Below are positions 17,753 through 27,100 of a stretch of DNA of 64,000 nucleotides, piece after piece. The stretch is from Pseudomonadota bacterium (GTDB taxonomy: Bacteria > Pseudomonadota > Alphaproteobacteria > Acetobacterales > Acetobacteraceae): assembly GCA_021818505.1 (NCBI GenBank), contig JAKADX010000001.1, positions 175,432 to 239,431 of the forward strand. Direction: 5' to 3'. Within the stretch, counting starts at the first letter, position 1. Every line of letters begins with the position of its first letter. Below the pieces are notes generated by a model. It was not told the origin of the DNA, searched no databases, and was given only the letters and a program-made list of their open reading frames with translations. The translations under genes were made by a program, and so were the position numbers.

Positions 17753-18856
17753 TCAGCCCTGCGGGTGCTTCGCCGGCGGGGCGAGCTTGCCGGCCTTGAT
17801 GGCGGCGGCGTCCAGCGGCAGGTCCCGGCGCACCGCCCCGTCATTGCCGAGTGCGGCGGTGGCGACGCCATCGACCAGCAGTTCGGTGCCGCCGGCATTG
17901 CCGGTGGTCAGCAACAGCGACGGCCGGTCCGGCACCGTCCAGCTTTCCCCGCTGCGCAGCACGCGGTTGAGCAGCACCTGTCCGTTACGGTCACGCACCT
18001 GGATCCAGGAATCCGCTTTGGCGTGCAGAACGATCTGATTGGCAGTCGCCTCGCCGCCTGTCACGGCGGCCGGCGGGCCGTCGGACAGTGCTGCAAATTG
18101 TACCGGCGGTGCCGACGTGGCCGCAGGCGCGGGCGCGGGCGCGGGCGGCGGTGGAGCGACGCTGAGCGCGGGTACGGCCACGGCGGCGGCAGCCGAGCGC
18201 GGCGAGATCGCCGGCGGCGGGGGCACCTCAGCCACGGTGGCGGGCGGCGGCGCTTCGGCGACGGCCGGCGCCGGAGTTGGTGCCGGCGGCGCAGGCGGCA
18301 GCGGCGGGGTATCCTTCTCTGCCAGCGCCGCCAGTTGCGCCGGCACCGGCTGCACCGCTTCGTCGCCCGGATGCGCGCGGTCCGACATCCGGTACCAGCC
18401 GGCATAGGCGCCGATCGCCAGAAGCGCGCCGACCAGCACGACCGCCATGGCAGGGATGCCGCGATCGGGAACCGGCGCGGGAAAGTTCAGTTCGGTCTTG
18501 CGGTTCGCCTCGGCCGCCTCGGCGCGGAACCGCCGGCTCATCTCCGCCGGGTCGAGGCCGAGGATGGTCGCATAGGTCCGCAGGAACGCGCCCGCATAGG
18601 CGACACCTGGCAGGTCGCCGATGCGCCCGTCCTCCAGCGCGGCAAGATAGGCCCGCCGGATGCGCAGATGCGCGGCGACCTCGGCCAGCCCCCAGCCGAG
18701 GCGTTCGCGCGCGGCACGCAGATCCGCACCCACGCGCGCGGCCGAGGCAGGAGTGTCATCGTCATAGGACGCCATCATGGGCCGGTGTTTCGCGAGGCTC
18801 GCCTTTCGATCCTGCAGCACGACGGCGTCGGTCCCGAATTGAGTGTTGATTGGCAC
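17753..18856 (-). CDS. RodZ-like helix-turn-helix membrane protein (HTH_25 + DUF4115)
   Basis: The product has 367 residues if started at the GTG at 18856, which has GGGGAAG 8 bases upstream; two ATGs at 18778 and 18775 are alternatives. An HTH_25 domain (about 38-105: LRAARERLGWGLAEVAAHL, then ALEDGRIGDLPG) is followed by one membrane helix (about 132-154), a Pro/Ala-rich linker of about 80 residues, and a DUF4115 domain (WIQVRDRNGQVLLNRVL). RodZ links MreB to cell-shape control. The proline-rich linker may span the periplasmic wall region. Its position upstream of ispG is typical. Confidence 0.88.
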   Translation of the reverse strand: MPINTQFGTDAVVLQDRKASLAKHRPMMASYDDDTPASAARVGADLRAARERLGWGLAEVAAHLRIRRAYLAALEDGRIGDLPGVAYAGAFLRTYATILGLDPAEMSRRFRAEAAEANRKTELNFPAPVPDRGIPAMAVVLVGALLAIGAYAGWYRMSDRAHPGDEAVQPVPAQLAALAEKDTPPLPPAPPAPTPAPAVAEAPPPATVAEVPPPPAISPRSAAAAVAVPALSVAPPPPAPAPAPAATSAPPVQFAALSDGPPAAVTGGEATANQIVLHAKADSWIQVRDRNGQVLLNRVLRSGESWTVPDRPSLLLTTGNAGGTELLVDGVATAALGNDGAVRRDLPLDAAAIKAGKLAPPAKHPQG

Positions 18857-18985
18857 GCGACTTCCCCAAGTGTGAAAGCCCGGCCTCGCGCTCTTGTGTA
18901 AACCGCGGCCGGCGAAAAGCCAACTGCTTCCCGCATCAGACTCACATCGCAGGCGTGAATGTCGCGCTAAGGCGACGCTCTTTCG

Positions 18986-21202
18986 CTACAGCGGCACACC
19001 GTGCTCCCGCGCCCAGACCGCGATCGGCTCGCGCAGGCTGGCCGCGGCCGCTTCGTTGCGCCTGATCGCGGTCAGGACCTTGCGGAAGCCCGGCAGGTCC
19101 ACCGCCGCCAACGCCTCCTTCACCGGCGGCAACGCGCCGGCGGCCATCGACAGTGTCGTGATTCCGAGCCCGGCAAAGGTCATCGCCTCCAGCGGCCGTC
19201 CCGCCGCCTCGCCGCAGATCGACAGCGGCACCGCCGCCGCTTCGGCGCGCCCCGCCAGCCAGCCGAGCAGCGTCAGCATTCCCGGCGACAGCACGTCATA
19301 GCGTCCGGCCAGGGCCGGCGTGCCGCGATCGGCGGCGAACACGAACTGCATCAGGTCGTTCGTTCCGACCGAGATGAACTCGGCCTGCTTGAGCAGTTCG
19401 TCGATTTGCCAGAGCAGCGATGGCACTTCGAGCATGGTGCCAATGCGCAACCGCGCCGGCGCCGGCCGCACCCGCGCCGCCTCGGCCAGCAGCAGCGCGC
19501 GCGCCTGGGCGAACTCGGCCACTGTCGCAACCATCGGGAACATCACCGACAGTTCCCGTCCTTCCGCCGCGAGCAGCAGCGCGCGTGCCTGCTTGCGCAG
19601 CACCGCCGGGCGGTCGAGCGCCACGCGCAGGCTGCGCCAGCCCATCGCCGGGTTTTCCTCTTCCGGCGGCGCGCTGCCGGGCAGCAGCTTGTCGCCGCCC
19701 AGGTCGAGCGTGCGAAACAGCACCGGGCGGCCGGCGGCCGCGTCCAGCACCCGCGCATAGACCGCCGCCTGCTCGGCGACATTGGTGACGGCGCCGCGTG
19801 CCAGCATGGCGATCTCGGTGCGGAACAGCCCGATCCCCGCCGCGCCCGTCGCCGCCAACTGACCGAGTTCGAGCAGCAGTCCGGCATTCAGCATCAGCGT
19901 CATCGGGGTGCCGTCGGCGGTCACGGCGGGCCGGTCGCGCAGGCTCGCCCAGCGCGCCTGCCGCGCCCGACGTGCCGCCATCTCACGCTGATAGGCAGCC
20001 TTCACCTCCTGCTCGGGGCGCAGCACGAACACGCCCTCATCGGCGTCCAGCAGCCCCTCTTCGCCGCTCTCCGCCGCCTCCAGCGCGCCGCGAGCGCCGG
20101 CCAGGGCCGGCAGGTCCAGCGCGCCGGCCAGGATGGCAGCGTGGCCGGCGGCGCTGGCATCCTCGATCACCACCGCGGCGATGCCGCGCGCGTGCCAGTC
20201 GAGCAGTTCGGCGGGACCGAGACGGCGCGCCAGCAGGATCGCGCCGGGCGGTACCGGCGACGGTGCTTCGCTGCCGTCGAGCGCGCGCAGCAGGCGGCCG
20301 ATCATGTCCTCGACATCGGCCAGCCGCTCACGCAGATACGGATCGACGACGCGGCGCATCCGGTCGCGCAACTCGCCGCCGACGCGATGCACCGCCGCCT
20401 CGGCCGTCAGCCCGCCGCGGATCGCGTCCTCGACGCGCCTGAGCCAGCCGGCATCGGCAGCGATCAGCCGGTACGCCGCCAGTACCTCGCGCGGCGCCTC
20501 GCCTTCGGGCAAGCGGGCGGAGATCAGCTCGTCCAGCCCGCGCTGCATGGTCTCCACCGCCGCGGCCAGACGCTTCTGTTCCAGCGCAGGGTCGTCGGCG
20601 AGCAGGCAACGCGGCGGGGCCGCAAGGCCGTGGCGCACCACCGGCCCGATTGCGACGCCTGGCACGATGGTCGTGCCGCCGAAGCGGCGGGCCACGGTGC
20701 CGAGCAGCCCCTCCTCGGCACCATCGGCGGTGCCGCCCGCGGCCAGCCGTTCGGCCAGCAGCATGGCGACTGTCTCCAGCACCTCGACCTCGTCGGCGTC
20801 GTAACGGCGCGGTGCGCGGTTCTGCACCGCCAACACGCCCAGCGTGCGCCCGGCGCGCCGCACCGGAACGGCCAGCATCGAGGCATAGGCTTCTTCGCCG
20901 GTCTCCGGCCGATAGGCGAAGGCCGGATGGTTCTGCGCATCCGGCAGGTTCAGCGCCTCGCCGGTGGCGGCGACGAGGCCGATGATCCCCTCGCCCACGC
21001 GCAGCCGCGTCCGCCCCACCGCCTCCGGCCGCAACCCCTCGGTCGCCACCAGTTCCAGCAGATCGCCAGGGCGCATGGCGTAGATCGAGCAGACCTCGCT
21101 GACCAGATCGGCGGCGACGAGATGGGCGAACTCCGCCAGCGGTGCCGTGCCATGCGCCGTCAGGTGCCGCAGCCGTGCCAGCAGGCGGCGCGGAGCGGAC
21201 AT
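18986..21202 (-). CDS. ptsP: Phosphoenolpyruvate--protein phosphotransferase PtsP (EI-Ntr, GAF domain)
   Basis: This 738-residue protein is enzyme I of the nitrogen-related phosphotransferase system. A GAF domain occupies about residues 18-155, where it may sense glutamine or another signal. It is followed by the PEP-utilising N domain, the mobile His domain (AAGHAAILAGALDLPALAG, with the phosphorylated His) and the PEP-binding barrel (RTLDLGGDKLLPG, SVGTNDLMQFVFAADR, SICGEAAGRP). It passes phosphate to NPr and EIIA-Ntr, neither of which is in the window. It follows lysC and the nitronate monooxygenase-like gene, matching the lysC-ptsP order seen in many alphaproteobacteria. Confidence 0.95.
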   Translation of the reverse strand: MSAPRRLLARLRHLTAHGTAPLAEFAHLVAADLVSEVCSIYAMRPGDLLELVATEGLRPEAVGRTRLRVGEGIIGLVAATGEALNLPDAQNHPAFAYRPETGEEAYASMLAVPVRRAGRTLGVLAVQNRAPRRYDADEVEVLETVAMLLAERLAAGGTADGAEEGLLGTVARRFGGTTIVPGVAIGPVVRHGLAAPPRCLLADDPALEQKRLAAAVETMQRGLDELISARLPEGEAPREVLAAYRLIAADAGWLRRVEDAIRGGLTAEAAVHRVGGELRDRMRRVVDPYLRERLADVEDMIGRLLRALDGSEAPSPVPPGAILLARRLGPAELLDWHARGIAAVVIEDASAAGHAAILAGALDLPALAGARGALEAAESGEEGLLDADEGVFVLRPEQEVKAAYQREMAARRARQARWASLRDRPAVTADGTPMTLMLNAGLLLELGQLAATGAAGIGLFRTEIAMLARGAVTNVAEQAAVYARVLDAAAGRPVLFRTLDLGGDKLLPGSAPPEEENPAMGWRSLRVALDRPAVLRKQARALLLAAEGRELSVMFPMVATVAEFAQARALLLAEAARVRPAPARLRIGTMLEVPSLLWQIDELLKQAEFISVGTNDLMQFVFAADRGTPALAGRYDVLSPGMLTLLGWLAGRAEAAAVPLSICGEAAGRPLEAMTFAGLGITTLSMAAGALPPVKEALAAVDLPGFRKVLTAIRRNEAAAASLREPIAVWAREHGVPL

Positions 21203-21206
21203 GGGG

Positions 21207-22235
21207 CTAGTCGCCCCGCGACGCGAGCGCGCCCGCCGCCTGCTCCACCAGTTCGCCGATGATCTCGGCGATCGGCTGCACGGCCGTCACCATGCCGACC
21301 GACTGGCCGGCCATCACGCTGCCGTGCTCGACATCGCCCTCGATCACCGCGCGCCGCAGCGCGCCCGCCCAGAAATGCTCAATCGCCAGTTGCGCCGCCT
21401 CGCGCGAAAGCTCGCCAGACTGGAAGCGGCGCAGCGTGTCGGCCTGATGCTCCAGGAACCGCTTCGTGCCGGCATTCGCCAGCCCCCGCACGGGGATCAC
21501 CGGGAATCGCTCGTCAAGCTGCACCGACGGCACCGCGTCGCGCGCGGCGGCGCGGATGAACGTGGCCTTGAAGTTCGGATGCGCAATGCTTTCCGTCGCC
21601 GCGGCGAAGCGGGTGCCGAGTTGCGCGCCGGACGCACCCATTTCCAGGAACGCGACGATCGCCTCGCCGCGACCCAGCCCGCCGGCGACGAACACCGGCA
21701 CCTCGCGGACATGCGGCAGGATTTCCTGCGCCAGCACGGTCAGCGACACCGGGCCGATATGGCCGCCTGCCTCACTGCCCTCGATCACCAGCGCATCGGC
21801 ACCGAGCCTGACCAGCCGCCGCGCCAGCACCAGCGCCGGAGCGAAACAGATCAGCCGCGCCCCGCCGTCCTTGACCGCGCGCACGGCGCCGCCCGAGGGC
21901 ACGCCACCGGCCAGCACGACATGGCCGACCCGCGCGGCGAGGCAGACGCGGATCAGGTCGTCGAGCTGCGGGTGCATCGTGATCAGGTTGACGCCGAATG
22001 GCCTGTCGGTCAGCGCCTGCGCGCCGGCGATCTCGGCGGCGAGCTGGTCGGGACTCATCGCCCCGCACGCGATCACCCCGAAGCCGCCGGCATTGCTGAT
22101 CGCGGCAACCAGATGCCGCTCGCTCACCCAGCTCATCGCGCCGCCCATGATGGCATAGCGGCAGCCGAGGAATGCGGTGCCGCGCGCCCACAGCCGGTCG
22201 AGCGCCGCCCGCGCCGCGATCATGCGTGCGTCCAT
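21207..22235 (-). CDS. Nitronate monooxygenase-like FMN oxidoreductase
   Basis: This protein of about 342 residues belongs to the 2-nitropropane dioxygenase/nitronate monooxygenase family, FMN-dependent TIM barrels that oxidise nitronates or act as enoyl reductases. Family marks are YAIMGGAMSWVSERHLVAAI, NAGGFGVIACG, LVIEGSEAGGHIGP (phosphate-binding loop with the catalytic-type His) and VPVFVAGGLGRGEAI. Three starts are possible: 22256 (overlapping lysC), 22235 (chosen, 10 bases after lysC) and 22223. Its place between lysC and ptsP does not reveal a substrate. Confidence 0.85.
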   Translation of the reverse strand: MDARMIAARAALDRLWARGTAFLGCRYAIMGGAMSWVSERHLVAAISNAGGFGVIACGAMSPDQLAAEIAGAQALTDRPFGVNLITMHPQLDDLIRVCLAARVGHVVLAGGVPSGGAVRAVKDGGARLICFAPALVLARRLVRLGADALVIEGSEAGGHIGPVSLTVLAQEILPHVREVPVFVAGGLGRGEAIVAFLEMGASGAQLGTRFAAATESIAHPNFKATFIRAAARDAVPSVQLDERFPVIPVRGLANAGTKRFLEHQADTLRRFQSGELSREAAQLAIEHFWAGALRRAVIEGDVEHGSVMAGQSVGMVTAVQPIAEIIGELVEQAAGALASRGD

Positions 22236-22245
22236 CGGGGCGATG

Positions 22246-23466
22246 TCAGGCGGCATCGAGACCGTAGGCGCTGTGCAGCGCGCGCACCGCAAGTTCGGTG
22301 TATTCGGCGCCGATCAGCACGCTGACCTTGATCTCGCTGGTCGAAATCACCTGGATATTGATGCCTTTCTCGGCCAGGGTGCGGAACATGGTGTTGGCGA
22401 CGCCCGCGTGGCTGCGCATACCGACACCGACCACGCTGATCTTGGCGACATCGGCATCGGCGACGACCTCGGAGAATCCGATGGCGTCGCGATTCTCGTC
22501 CAGCACCTTGCGCGCGCGCGGCAGATCGGCGCGCCCGAGGGTAAACGTCATGTCAGTCGTGGTGCCGTCGGCCGAGACGTTCTGGACGATCATGTCAACA
22601 TTGACGCCCGCGGCGGCGAGCGGCCCGAACACGCCGGCGGCGACACCCGGGCGGTCAGGCACGCGCCGCACCGTGACCTTCGCCTCGTCGCGCGAATAGG
22701 CGATGCCGGCGACCACTGCCTTTTCCACGATTTCGTCCTCATCCACGACCAGGCTTCCGGGAACATCCTGAAAGCTGCTGAGCACCTGCACCCGCACCCG
22801 TTCCTTCATCGCCAGTTCGACGCTGCGCGTCTGCAGCACCTTGGCACCGACGGAGGCGAGTTCGAGCATTTCCTCATACGCGATCTTATCGAGCTTACGG
22901 GCCTTCGCAACGATCCGCGGGTCCGTCGTATAGACGCCGTCCACGTCGGTATAGATGTCACACCGGTCGGCCTTCAGCGCCGCCGCCAGCGCCACCGCCG
23001 AGGTGTCGGACCCGCCGCGGCCCAGTGTGGTGATGCGGTTGTCCGGGCCGATGCCCTGAAATCCGGTGACGACCGGCACCTGTCCCGCCCGCATCCGGCG
23101 GATCAGCTCCTCGCCGTCGATGCGGTCGATGCGCGCCTTGCCATGCGCGCCATCCGTGCGCACCGGCACCTGCCAACCCTGCCACGAACGCGCATCGACC
23201 CCACTCTCCTGCAGCGCGATCGCGGTCAGCCCGGCCGTCACCTGCTCCCCGGTGGCGACGACGGCGTCGTATTCGCGCGCGTCGTGCAGCGGCGACAGCC
23301 CCTGGCACCAGGCAACGAGCTGGTTGGTGACGCCGGCCATCGCCGAGACGACGACCGCGACCTGATGACCTGCCTCGACCTCCCGCTTGACGCGGGCGGC
23401 GACGTTGCGGATGCGGTCGAGATCGGCGACGGAGGTGCCGCCGAACTTCATGACGATACGGGCCAT
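22246..23466 (-). CDS. lysC: Aspartate kinase
   Basis: This 406-residue enzyme phosphorylates aspartate, the first step toward lysine, threonine, methionine and diaminopimelate. The kinase domain begins MARIVMKFGGTSV, with the nucleotide site in GRGGSDTSAVALAAALKADR and TDVDGVYTTDPR. Two C-terminal ACT domains (about 265-400, including VVGVGMRSHAGVANTMFRTL) would give feedback inhibition. The ATG at 23466 matches the family N-terminus; upstream codons in the same frame are ignored. It is divergent from ubiG, with 74 bases between the starts. Confidence 0.97.
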   Translation of the reverse strand: MARIVMKFGGTSVADLDRIRNVAARVKREVEAGHQVAVVVSAMAGVTNQLVAWCQGLSPLHDAREYDAVVATGEQVTAGLTAIALQESGVDARSWQGWQVPVRTDGAHGKARIDRIDGEELIRRMRAGQVPVVTGFQGIGPDNRITTLGRGGSDTSAVALAAALKADRCDIYTDVDGVYTTDPRIVAKARKLDKIAYEEMLELASVGAKVLQTRSVELAMKERVRVQVLSSFQDVPGSLVVDEDEIVEKAVVAGIAYSRDEAKVTVRRVPDRPGVAAGVFGPLAAAGVNVDMIVQNVSADGTTTDMTFTLGRADLPRARKVLDENRDAIGFSEVVADADVAKISVVGVGMRSHAGVANTMFRTLAEKGINIQVISTSEIKVSVLIGAEYTELAVRALHSAYGLDAA

Positions 23467-23540
23467 TCGCGGCGGGTTCCGGCGCGGTTGCGGGGTTGAT
23501 CGGGGCGGCACACATAACGGCGCGCGGAGGTGGCAGCAAC

Positions 23541-24278
23541 ATGGCGGAACTCGCGGCAGGCAGCGTGGTGGCGGCGGAGGTCGCCCGGTTCGATTTGCTA
23601 GCGGAACGCTGGTGGGACCCGGACGGACCTATGCGCCCGCTGCACCGGATGAACCCGGCGCGGATCGGCTGGATCGCGGAGCGCGTGCTGGCGCGCCTCG
23701 GCCCCGGCCCGGTGCAGCTGCTGGACGTGGGCTGCGGCGCCGGGCTGGCGGCCGAGGCGCTGGCCCGTCGCGGTTTCGACGTGCTCGGCATCGACGTGGC
23801 GGCCGCGGCGCTGGCGGCGGCCGAGGCCCATGCGGCCCGGCGTGAGCTGCCCCTCGCCTACCGCGCCGCGACGGCGGAGGCGCTGGCGGAGGAGGGCGCG
23901 CGCTTTACGGTGGTGACGGCGCTGGAGGTGATCGAGCATGTCGCCGATCCGGCGGATTTCCTGCGTACGCTCGCCGCCCTGCTCGAACCGGGCGGACTGC
24001 TGTTCGTCTCGACGCTGAACCGCACCGCACGGTCCTATGTCGCGGCCAAGCTGGGGGCGGAATACCTGCTGCGCTGGCTGCCGGTGGGCACGCATGACTG
24101 GCGCCGCTTTGTCAAGCCAGCGGAACTGGGAGCGCATCTGCGCGGGTCCGGACTGCGGCTCGCCGACATCGCTGGCCTGCTGCCCGACCCGCTGCGCGGC
24201 GGCTGGCGCGCCGGACGCGACGTAGCGATCAACTACATCGCTATGGCGGAGCGGGACAGTCGGCATTGTCCGCAGTAG
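23541..24278 (+). CDS. ubiG: Ubiquinone biosynthesis O-methyltransferase
   Basis: This 245-residue SAM-dependent enzyme makes both O-methyl transfers in ubiquinone synthesis. Signatures are RWWDPDGPMRPLHRMNPAR, the SAM-binding LDVGCGAGLAAEALARRG followed by VLGIDVAA, VVTALEVIEHVADPADFL, and the C-terminal GTHDWRRFVKPAEL. The ATG at 23541 is preceded by GGAGG 10 bases upstream, which decides it over an earlier ATG at 23496. lysC-ubiG divergence is a familiar alphaproteobacterial arrangement. Confidence 0.96.
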   Translation: MAELAAGSVVAAEVARFDLLAERWWDPDGPMRPLHRMNPARIGWIAERVLARLGPGPVQLLDVGCGAGLAAEALARRGFDVLGIDVAAAALAAAEAHAARRELPLAYRAATAEALAEEGARFTVVTALEVIEHVADPADFLRTLAALLEPGGLLFVSTLNRTARSYVAAKLGAEYLLRWLPVGTHDWRRFVKPAELGAHLRGSGLRLADIAGLLPDPLRGGWRAGRDVAINYIAMAERDSRHCPQ

Positions 24279-24298
24279 ATGACTATCATTTCATTTAA

Positions 24299-24315
24299 TT
24301 AGCCACATCGGCTAA
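24299..24315. repeat. Small inverted repeat in an AT-rich patch after ubiG
   Basis: TTAGCC and GGCTAA are separated by ACATC, in the only clearly AT-rich stretch nearby (about 24275-24325). It could be a weak terminator of ubiG or a site upstream of the small exported-protein gene. Confidence 0.3.
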
Positions 24316-24471
24316 ATAATCAGTCAGCATCTGCTCCGGACGTTTGCAGAAGGCGCGGGCCTCGTATTCGACAATTGCTTTGTCTGCGAGGAAACAACTG
24401 CGCGCCCGCGACGTTTCTGCATTTGCGGCCGCGATAGTTCCGCGAGCCGCTATCCCGCTAGGAGAAGGCAA

Positions 24472-24858
24472 ATGCGCAAGACGCTGTTCGCCTCTGCGGC
24501 CCTGTTCGGCCTTGCCCTGGCAATGCCGGCCGTCGCCGAGGAAATGACTCCCGACCAGTACCTCTCGCAGGCCCTGCAAGCCATCGCGCAGCACGAAACC
24601 GCGCAGGCGCTCACGGCCGTCAACAACGCCGAGAACGTGCTGCTGGAGCCGCCGACGCCCTACATGTCCCACGCCACCCGCGCGCTGCCCGGCGAGCCGC
24701 CGGTGGTTCGCAATCTCGGCGAGGCGCGTGAGGCGATCCAGCTCGGCCACTGGGGCCAAGCCGAGCACTATGTCCACGCCGCGATGTCGCATCCCAGCGC
24801 AAGCTGGCCAGGCTCGCTCGTGGGCACGGTCGGCGGCCCGACTTCCGGGCAGTCGTAA
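24472..24858 (+). CDS. Small exported protein of unknown function (128 aa)
   Basis: A Sec signal peptide is clear: MRKTLFASAALFGLALAMPA, with cleavage predicted after AVA at about residue 22. The mature part, about 106 residues, begins EEMTPDQYLSQALQAIAQHE and is helical, with heptad-like alanines (AIAQHETAQALTAVNNAENV). A second half, GEAREAIQLGHWGQAEHYVHA, resembles a TPR-like hairpin. There are no cysteines, so no lipobox or disulfide. AGGAGAAGG lies 5-12 bases before the ATG. A hairpin follows the gene. I do not recognise the family; a small periplasmic helical protein is all I can support. Confidence 0.8.
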   Translation: MRKTLFASAALFGLALAMPAVAEEMTPDQYLSQALQAIAQHETAQALTAVNNAENVLLEPPTPYMSHATRALPGEPPVVRNLGEAREAIQLGHWGQAEHYVHAAMSHPSASWPGSLVGTVGGPTSGQS

Positions 24859-24862
24859 CGAT

Positions 24863-24910
24863 CGGCCCCGCCCGCGCCGCCCCGAGCGAGGGGGCGGCGC
24901 GGGCTGGCCG
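24863..24910 (+). terminator. Long GC-rich hairpin after the small exported protein
   Basis: GCCCGCGCCGCCCC (24870-24883) pairs perfectly with GGGGCGGCGCGGGC (24891-24904) around a 7-base loop, and an outer CGGCC/GGCCG pair extends it. It starts 4 bases after the stop codon. No T run follows, so it would work as a pause or Rho-assisted terminator, or as a 3' stabiliser of the mRNA. Confidence 0.55.
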
Positions 24911-25080
24911 TTCGCCGGGCGCGCCCGAGTCGCTGGCACCGGGGGTCCAGAGCACCCTCTTTCGCCGCCCTTGGCGTCCGTTCGGCCTGAGCCGAGCGAT
25001 CCCTAGGGCGGCCGTATCCGCCCGCGTATCGACCGCCGGATTTGGTTGACGGAACCGGGAGCGGACGGTAGCCCGGCCGC

Positions 25081-25776
25081 GTGTCCACCACCTCGCGCCC
25101 CCGCCCGTTCGTCCGAGTCCGCGGCCGCTCCTTCATCGCGCTCGTGCTGGTGCCGGAGCCGCCGCTGGAGGAATGGCTCGGCGGACTCGATGCGCAGATG
25201 CAGCGCTCTCCGGCCTATTTCGCCGGCAAGCCGGTGGTCGCCGACCTGACCGCGCTGGCAGCGGTCCCGCAACTGGTCGCCGGGCTGATGGAGGCGCTGG
25301 CCTCGCGCGGCATTCGCCTGGTCGGTATCGAGGGGATCGAACCGAACGCGATCGATGTCGAACTGCCGCCTTTGCTCTCCGGCGGGCGCACCGTCGCCGA
25401 CGGCATCGCGGCCAGCGCACCGGAGGCACCACCGCCACCGCCCGAGCCGGCCTCACTGCTGCTCGATCAGCCGGTGCGGTCCGGACAGTCGGTGGTGTTT
25501 CCGCGCGGCGACGTGACGGTGGTGGGCAGCGTCGGTTCGGGGGCGGAGGTGGTGGCCGGCGGGTCGATTCACATCTACGGCACGCTGCGCGGGCGGGCCG
25601 TCGCCGGCATGTCGGGGAACGCGCAGGCGCGCATCTTCTGCCGCCGGCTGGAGGCGGAATTGCTGGCGATCGACGGGCTGTACCGCACCGCCGACGACAT
25701 CGAGCCGCATCTGCGGGGCAAACCCGCGCAGGCTTGGCTTTCAGGCGACTCGATGATTGTGGCAGGCCTCGACTGA
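25081..25776 (+). CDS. minC: Septum site-determining protein MinC
   Basis: This 231-residue cell-division inhibitor blocks FtsZ rings away from midcell. The N-terminal domain (about 1-105) is followed by a proline-rich linker (APEAPPPPPEPASLL) and the C-terminal beta-helix domain with RSGQSVVFPRGDVTVVGSV, GGSIHIYGTLRGRAVAG and ARIFCRRLEAELLAIDG, which bind MinD. The start is GTG at 25081. It is the first gene of a standard minCDE operon; minD begins 51 bases after the stop. Confidence 0.96.
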   Translation: MSTTSRPRPFVRVRGRSFIALVLVPEPPLEEWLGGLDAQMQRSPAYFAGKPVVADLTALAAVPQLVAGLMEALASRGIRLVGIEGIEPNAIDVELPPLLSGGRTVADGIAASAPEAPPPPPEPASLLLDQPVRSGQSVVFPRGDVTVVGSVGSGAEVVAGGSIHIYGTLRGRAVAGMSGNAQARIFCRRLEAELLAIDGLYRTADDIEPHLRGKPAQAWLSGDSMIVAGLD

Positions 25777-25827
25777 CGGACGGATTTTCGGGCGTCCGGT
25801 GGGGGCGGCCCTGGAGGGTGCGGTTAC

Positions 25828-26643
25828 ATGGCCAAAGTGCTGGTGGTGACGTCCGGCAAGGGCGGAGTGGGCAAGACGACATCGACGGCGGCGCTGGGGG
25901 CGGCGCTGGCGCAGGCGGGTCGCAGCGTCGTGGTGGTCGATTTCGATGTGGGGCTGCGCAACCTCGACCTGGTGATGGGGGCCGAGCGACGCGTGGTGTT
26001 CGACCTGATCAATGTCATCCAGGGCGACGCGCGGCTGCCGCAGGCGCTGATCCGCGACAAGCGCGTGGAGACGCTGCACCTGCTGCCGGCCAGCCAGACA
26101 CGCGACAAGGACGCGCTGACCGGCGAGGGCGTGGGCCGCGTGATCAGCGAACTGAAGGAAAAATTCGACTGGGTGATCTGCGACAGCCCGGCAGGGATCG
26201 AGAAGGGCGCGATGCTGGCGATGCATCACGCCGACATCGCCGTGGTGGTGACCAACCCGGAAATCTCCTCGGTTCGTGACAGCGACCGCATCATCGGAAT
26301 GCTCGACGCCAAGACCGCCCGCGCGGAAAAGGGCGAGCGCGTGGAAAAACATCTGCTGCTGACGCGTTACAACCCGGCTCGCGCGCTCAGGGGCGAGATG
26401 CTCAAGGTCGAGGACGTGCTCGAGATTCTCTCGATCCCGCTGCTCGGTATCGTGCCGGAGAGCGAGGCGGTGCTCGCCGCCTCCAATGTTGGCGCACCCG
26501 TGGTGCTGCACGCGCCGGAGAGCGCGCCGGCCCGGGCCTATCTCGACGCCGCCAAGCGGCTCCAAGGGCAGACGCTGCCAGTCTCGGTGCCCGAGGAGCG
26601 GCGCGGCCTGATGAGCAAGCTGTTCGGGAGGCGCGTGGCATGA
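25828..26643 (+). CDS. minD: Septum site-determining protein MinD (ATPase)
   Basis: This 271-residue ParA/MinD-type ATPase oscillates between poles and carries MinC to the membrane. The deviant Walker A is GKGGVGKTTSTAALG, switch I and II regions are present (VVVVDFDVGLRNLD, WVICDSPAGIEKGAM), and the C-terminus (RGLMSKLFGRRVA) is the amphipathic membrane-targeting helix. Its last four bases overlap the minE start (ATGA). Confidence 0.97.
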   Translation: MAKVLVVTSGKGGVGKTTSTAALGAALAQAGRSVVVVDFDVGLRNLDLVMGAERRVVFDLINVIQGDARLPQALIRDKRVETLHLLPASQTRDKDALTGEGVGRVISELKEKFDWVICDSPAGIEKGAMLAMHHADIAVVVTNPEISSVRDSDRIIGMLDAKTARAEKGERVEKHLLLTRYNPARALRGEMLKVEDVLEILSIPLLGIVPESEAVLAASNVGAPVVLHAPESAPARAYLDAAKRLQGQTLPVSVPEERRGLMSKLFGRRVA

Positions 26644-26942
26644 ACCTGTTCAGCTTCCTCAAGCCGCGGGCAAGCGCGCCGGTGGCGCGGGAGCGGCTGC
26701 AGATCCTGCTTGCGCACGAGCGCGCGATCGCCGGCGGCTCCGACCTCGTGGCGACGCTGAAGGAGGAGATACTCGGCGTGATCGCCAAGCACTTCCCGCT
26801 GGAGCGCGAGAAGGTGCAGGTCAAGCTGGATCGCGGCGATGCCTTCTCCACGCTCGAGATCGACATCGAGGTGCCATCGCTGTCGAAGGTCCACGCTGGC
26901 ACCGGGAGCAACGGCGGCGGAGCCAAGCTGGCCGCGCCCTAA
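26640..26942 (+). CDS. minE: Cell division topological specificity factor MinE
   Basis: This 100-residue protein stimulates MinD ATPase and drives the Min oscillation. The N-terminal MNLFSFLKPR is the membrane-binding and MinD-interacting segment, RLQILLAHER is the contact helix that activates MinD, and the C-terminal topological domain contains EILGVIAKHF and FSTLEIDIEVP. The last 12 residues are Gly/Ala-rich and outside the core. It is translationally coupled to minD. Confidence 0.95.
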   Translation: MNLFSFLKPRASAPVARERLQILLAHERAIAGGSDLVATLKEEILGVIAKHFPLEREKVQVKLDRGDAFSTLEIDIEVPSLSKVHAGTGSNGGGAKLAAP

Positions 26943-27100
26943 GCCGGGCTCCGCTCCCGCCGCCATCCACCATCCGGGCGCAACACGCGTCGCGGTCAGA
27001 GTCAAATTGCCGCATTGAGACCGGTTTGGCTGCGCAGCGACGCGGCGGCAGCAACTGAAACTTGTGACACGACGGTGATTTCACAAACTCCGTGGTTCGG

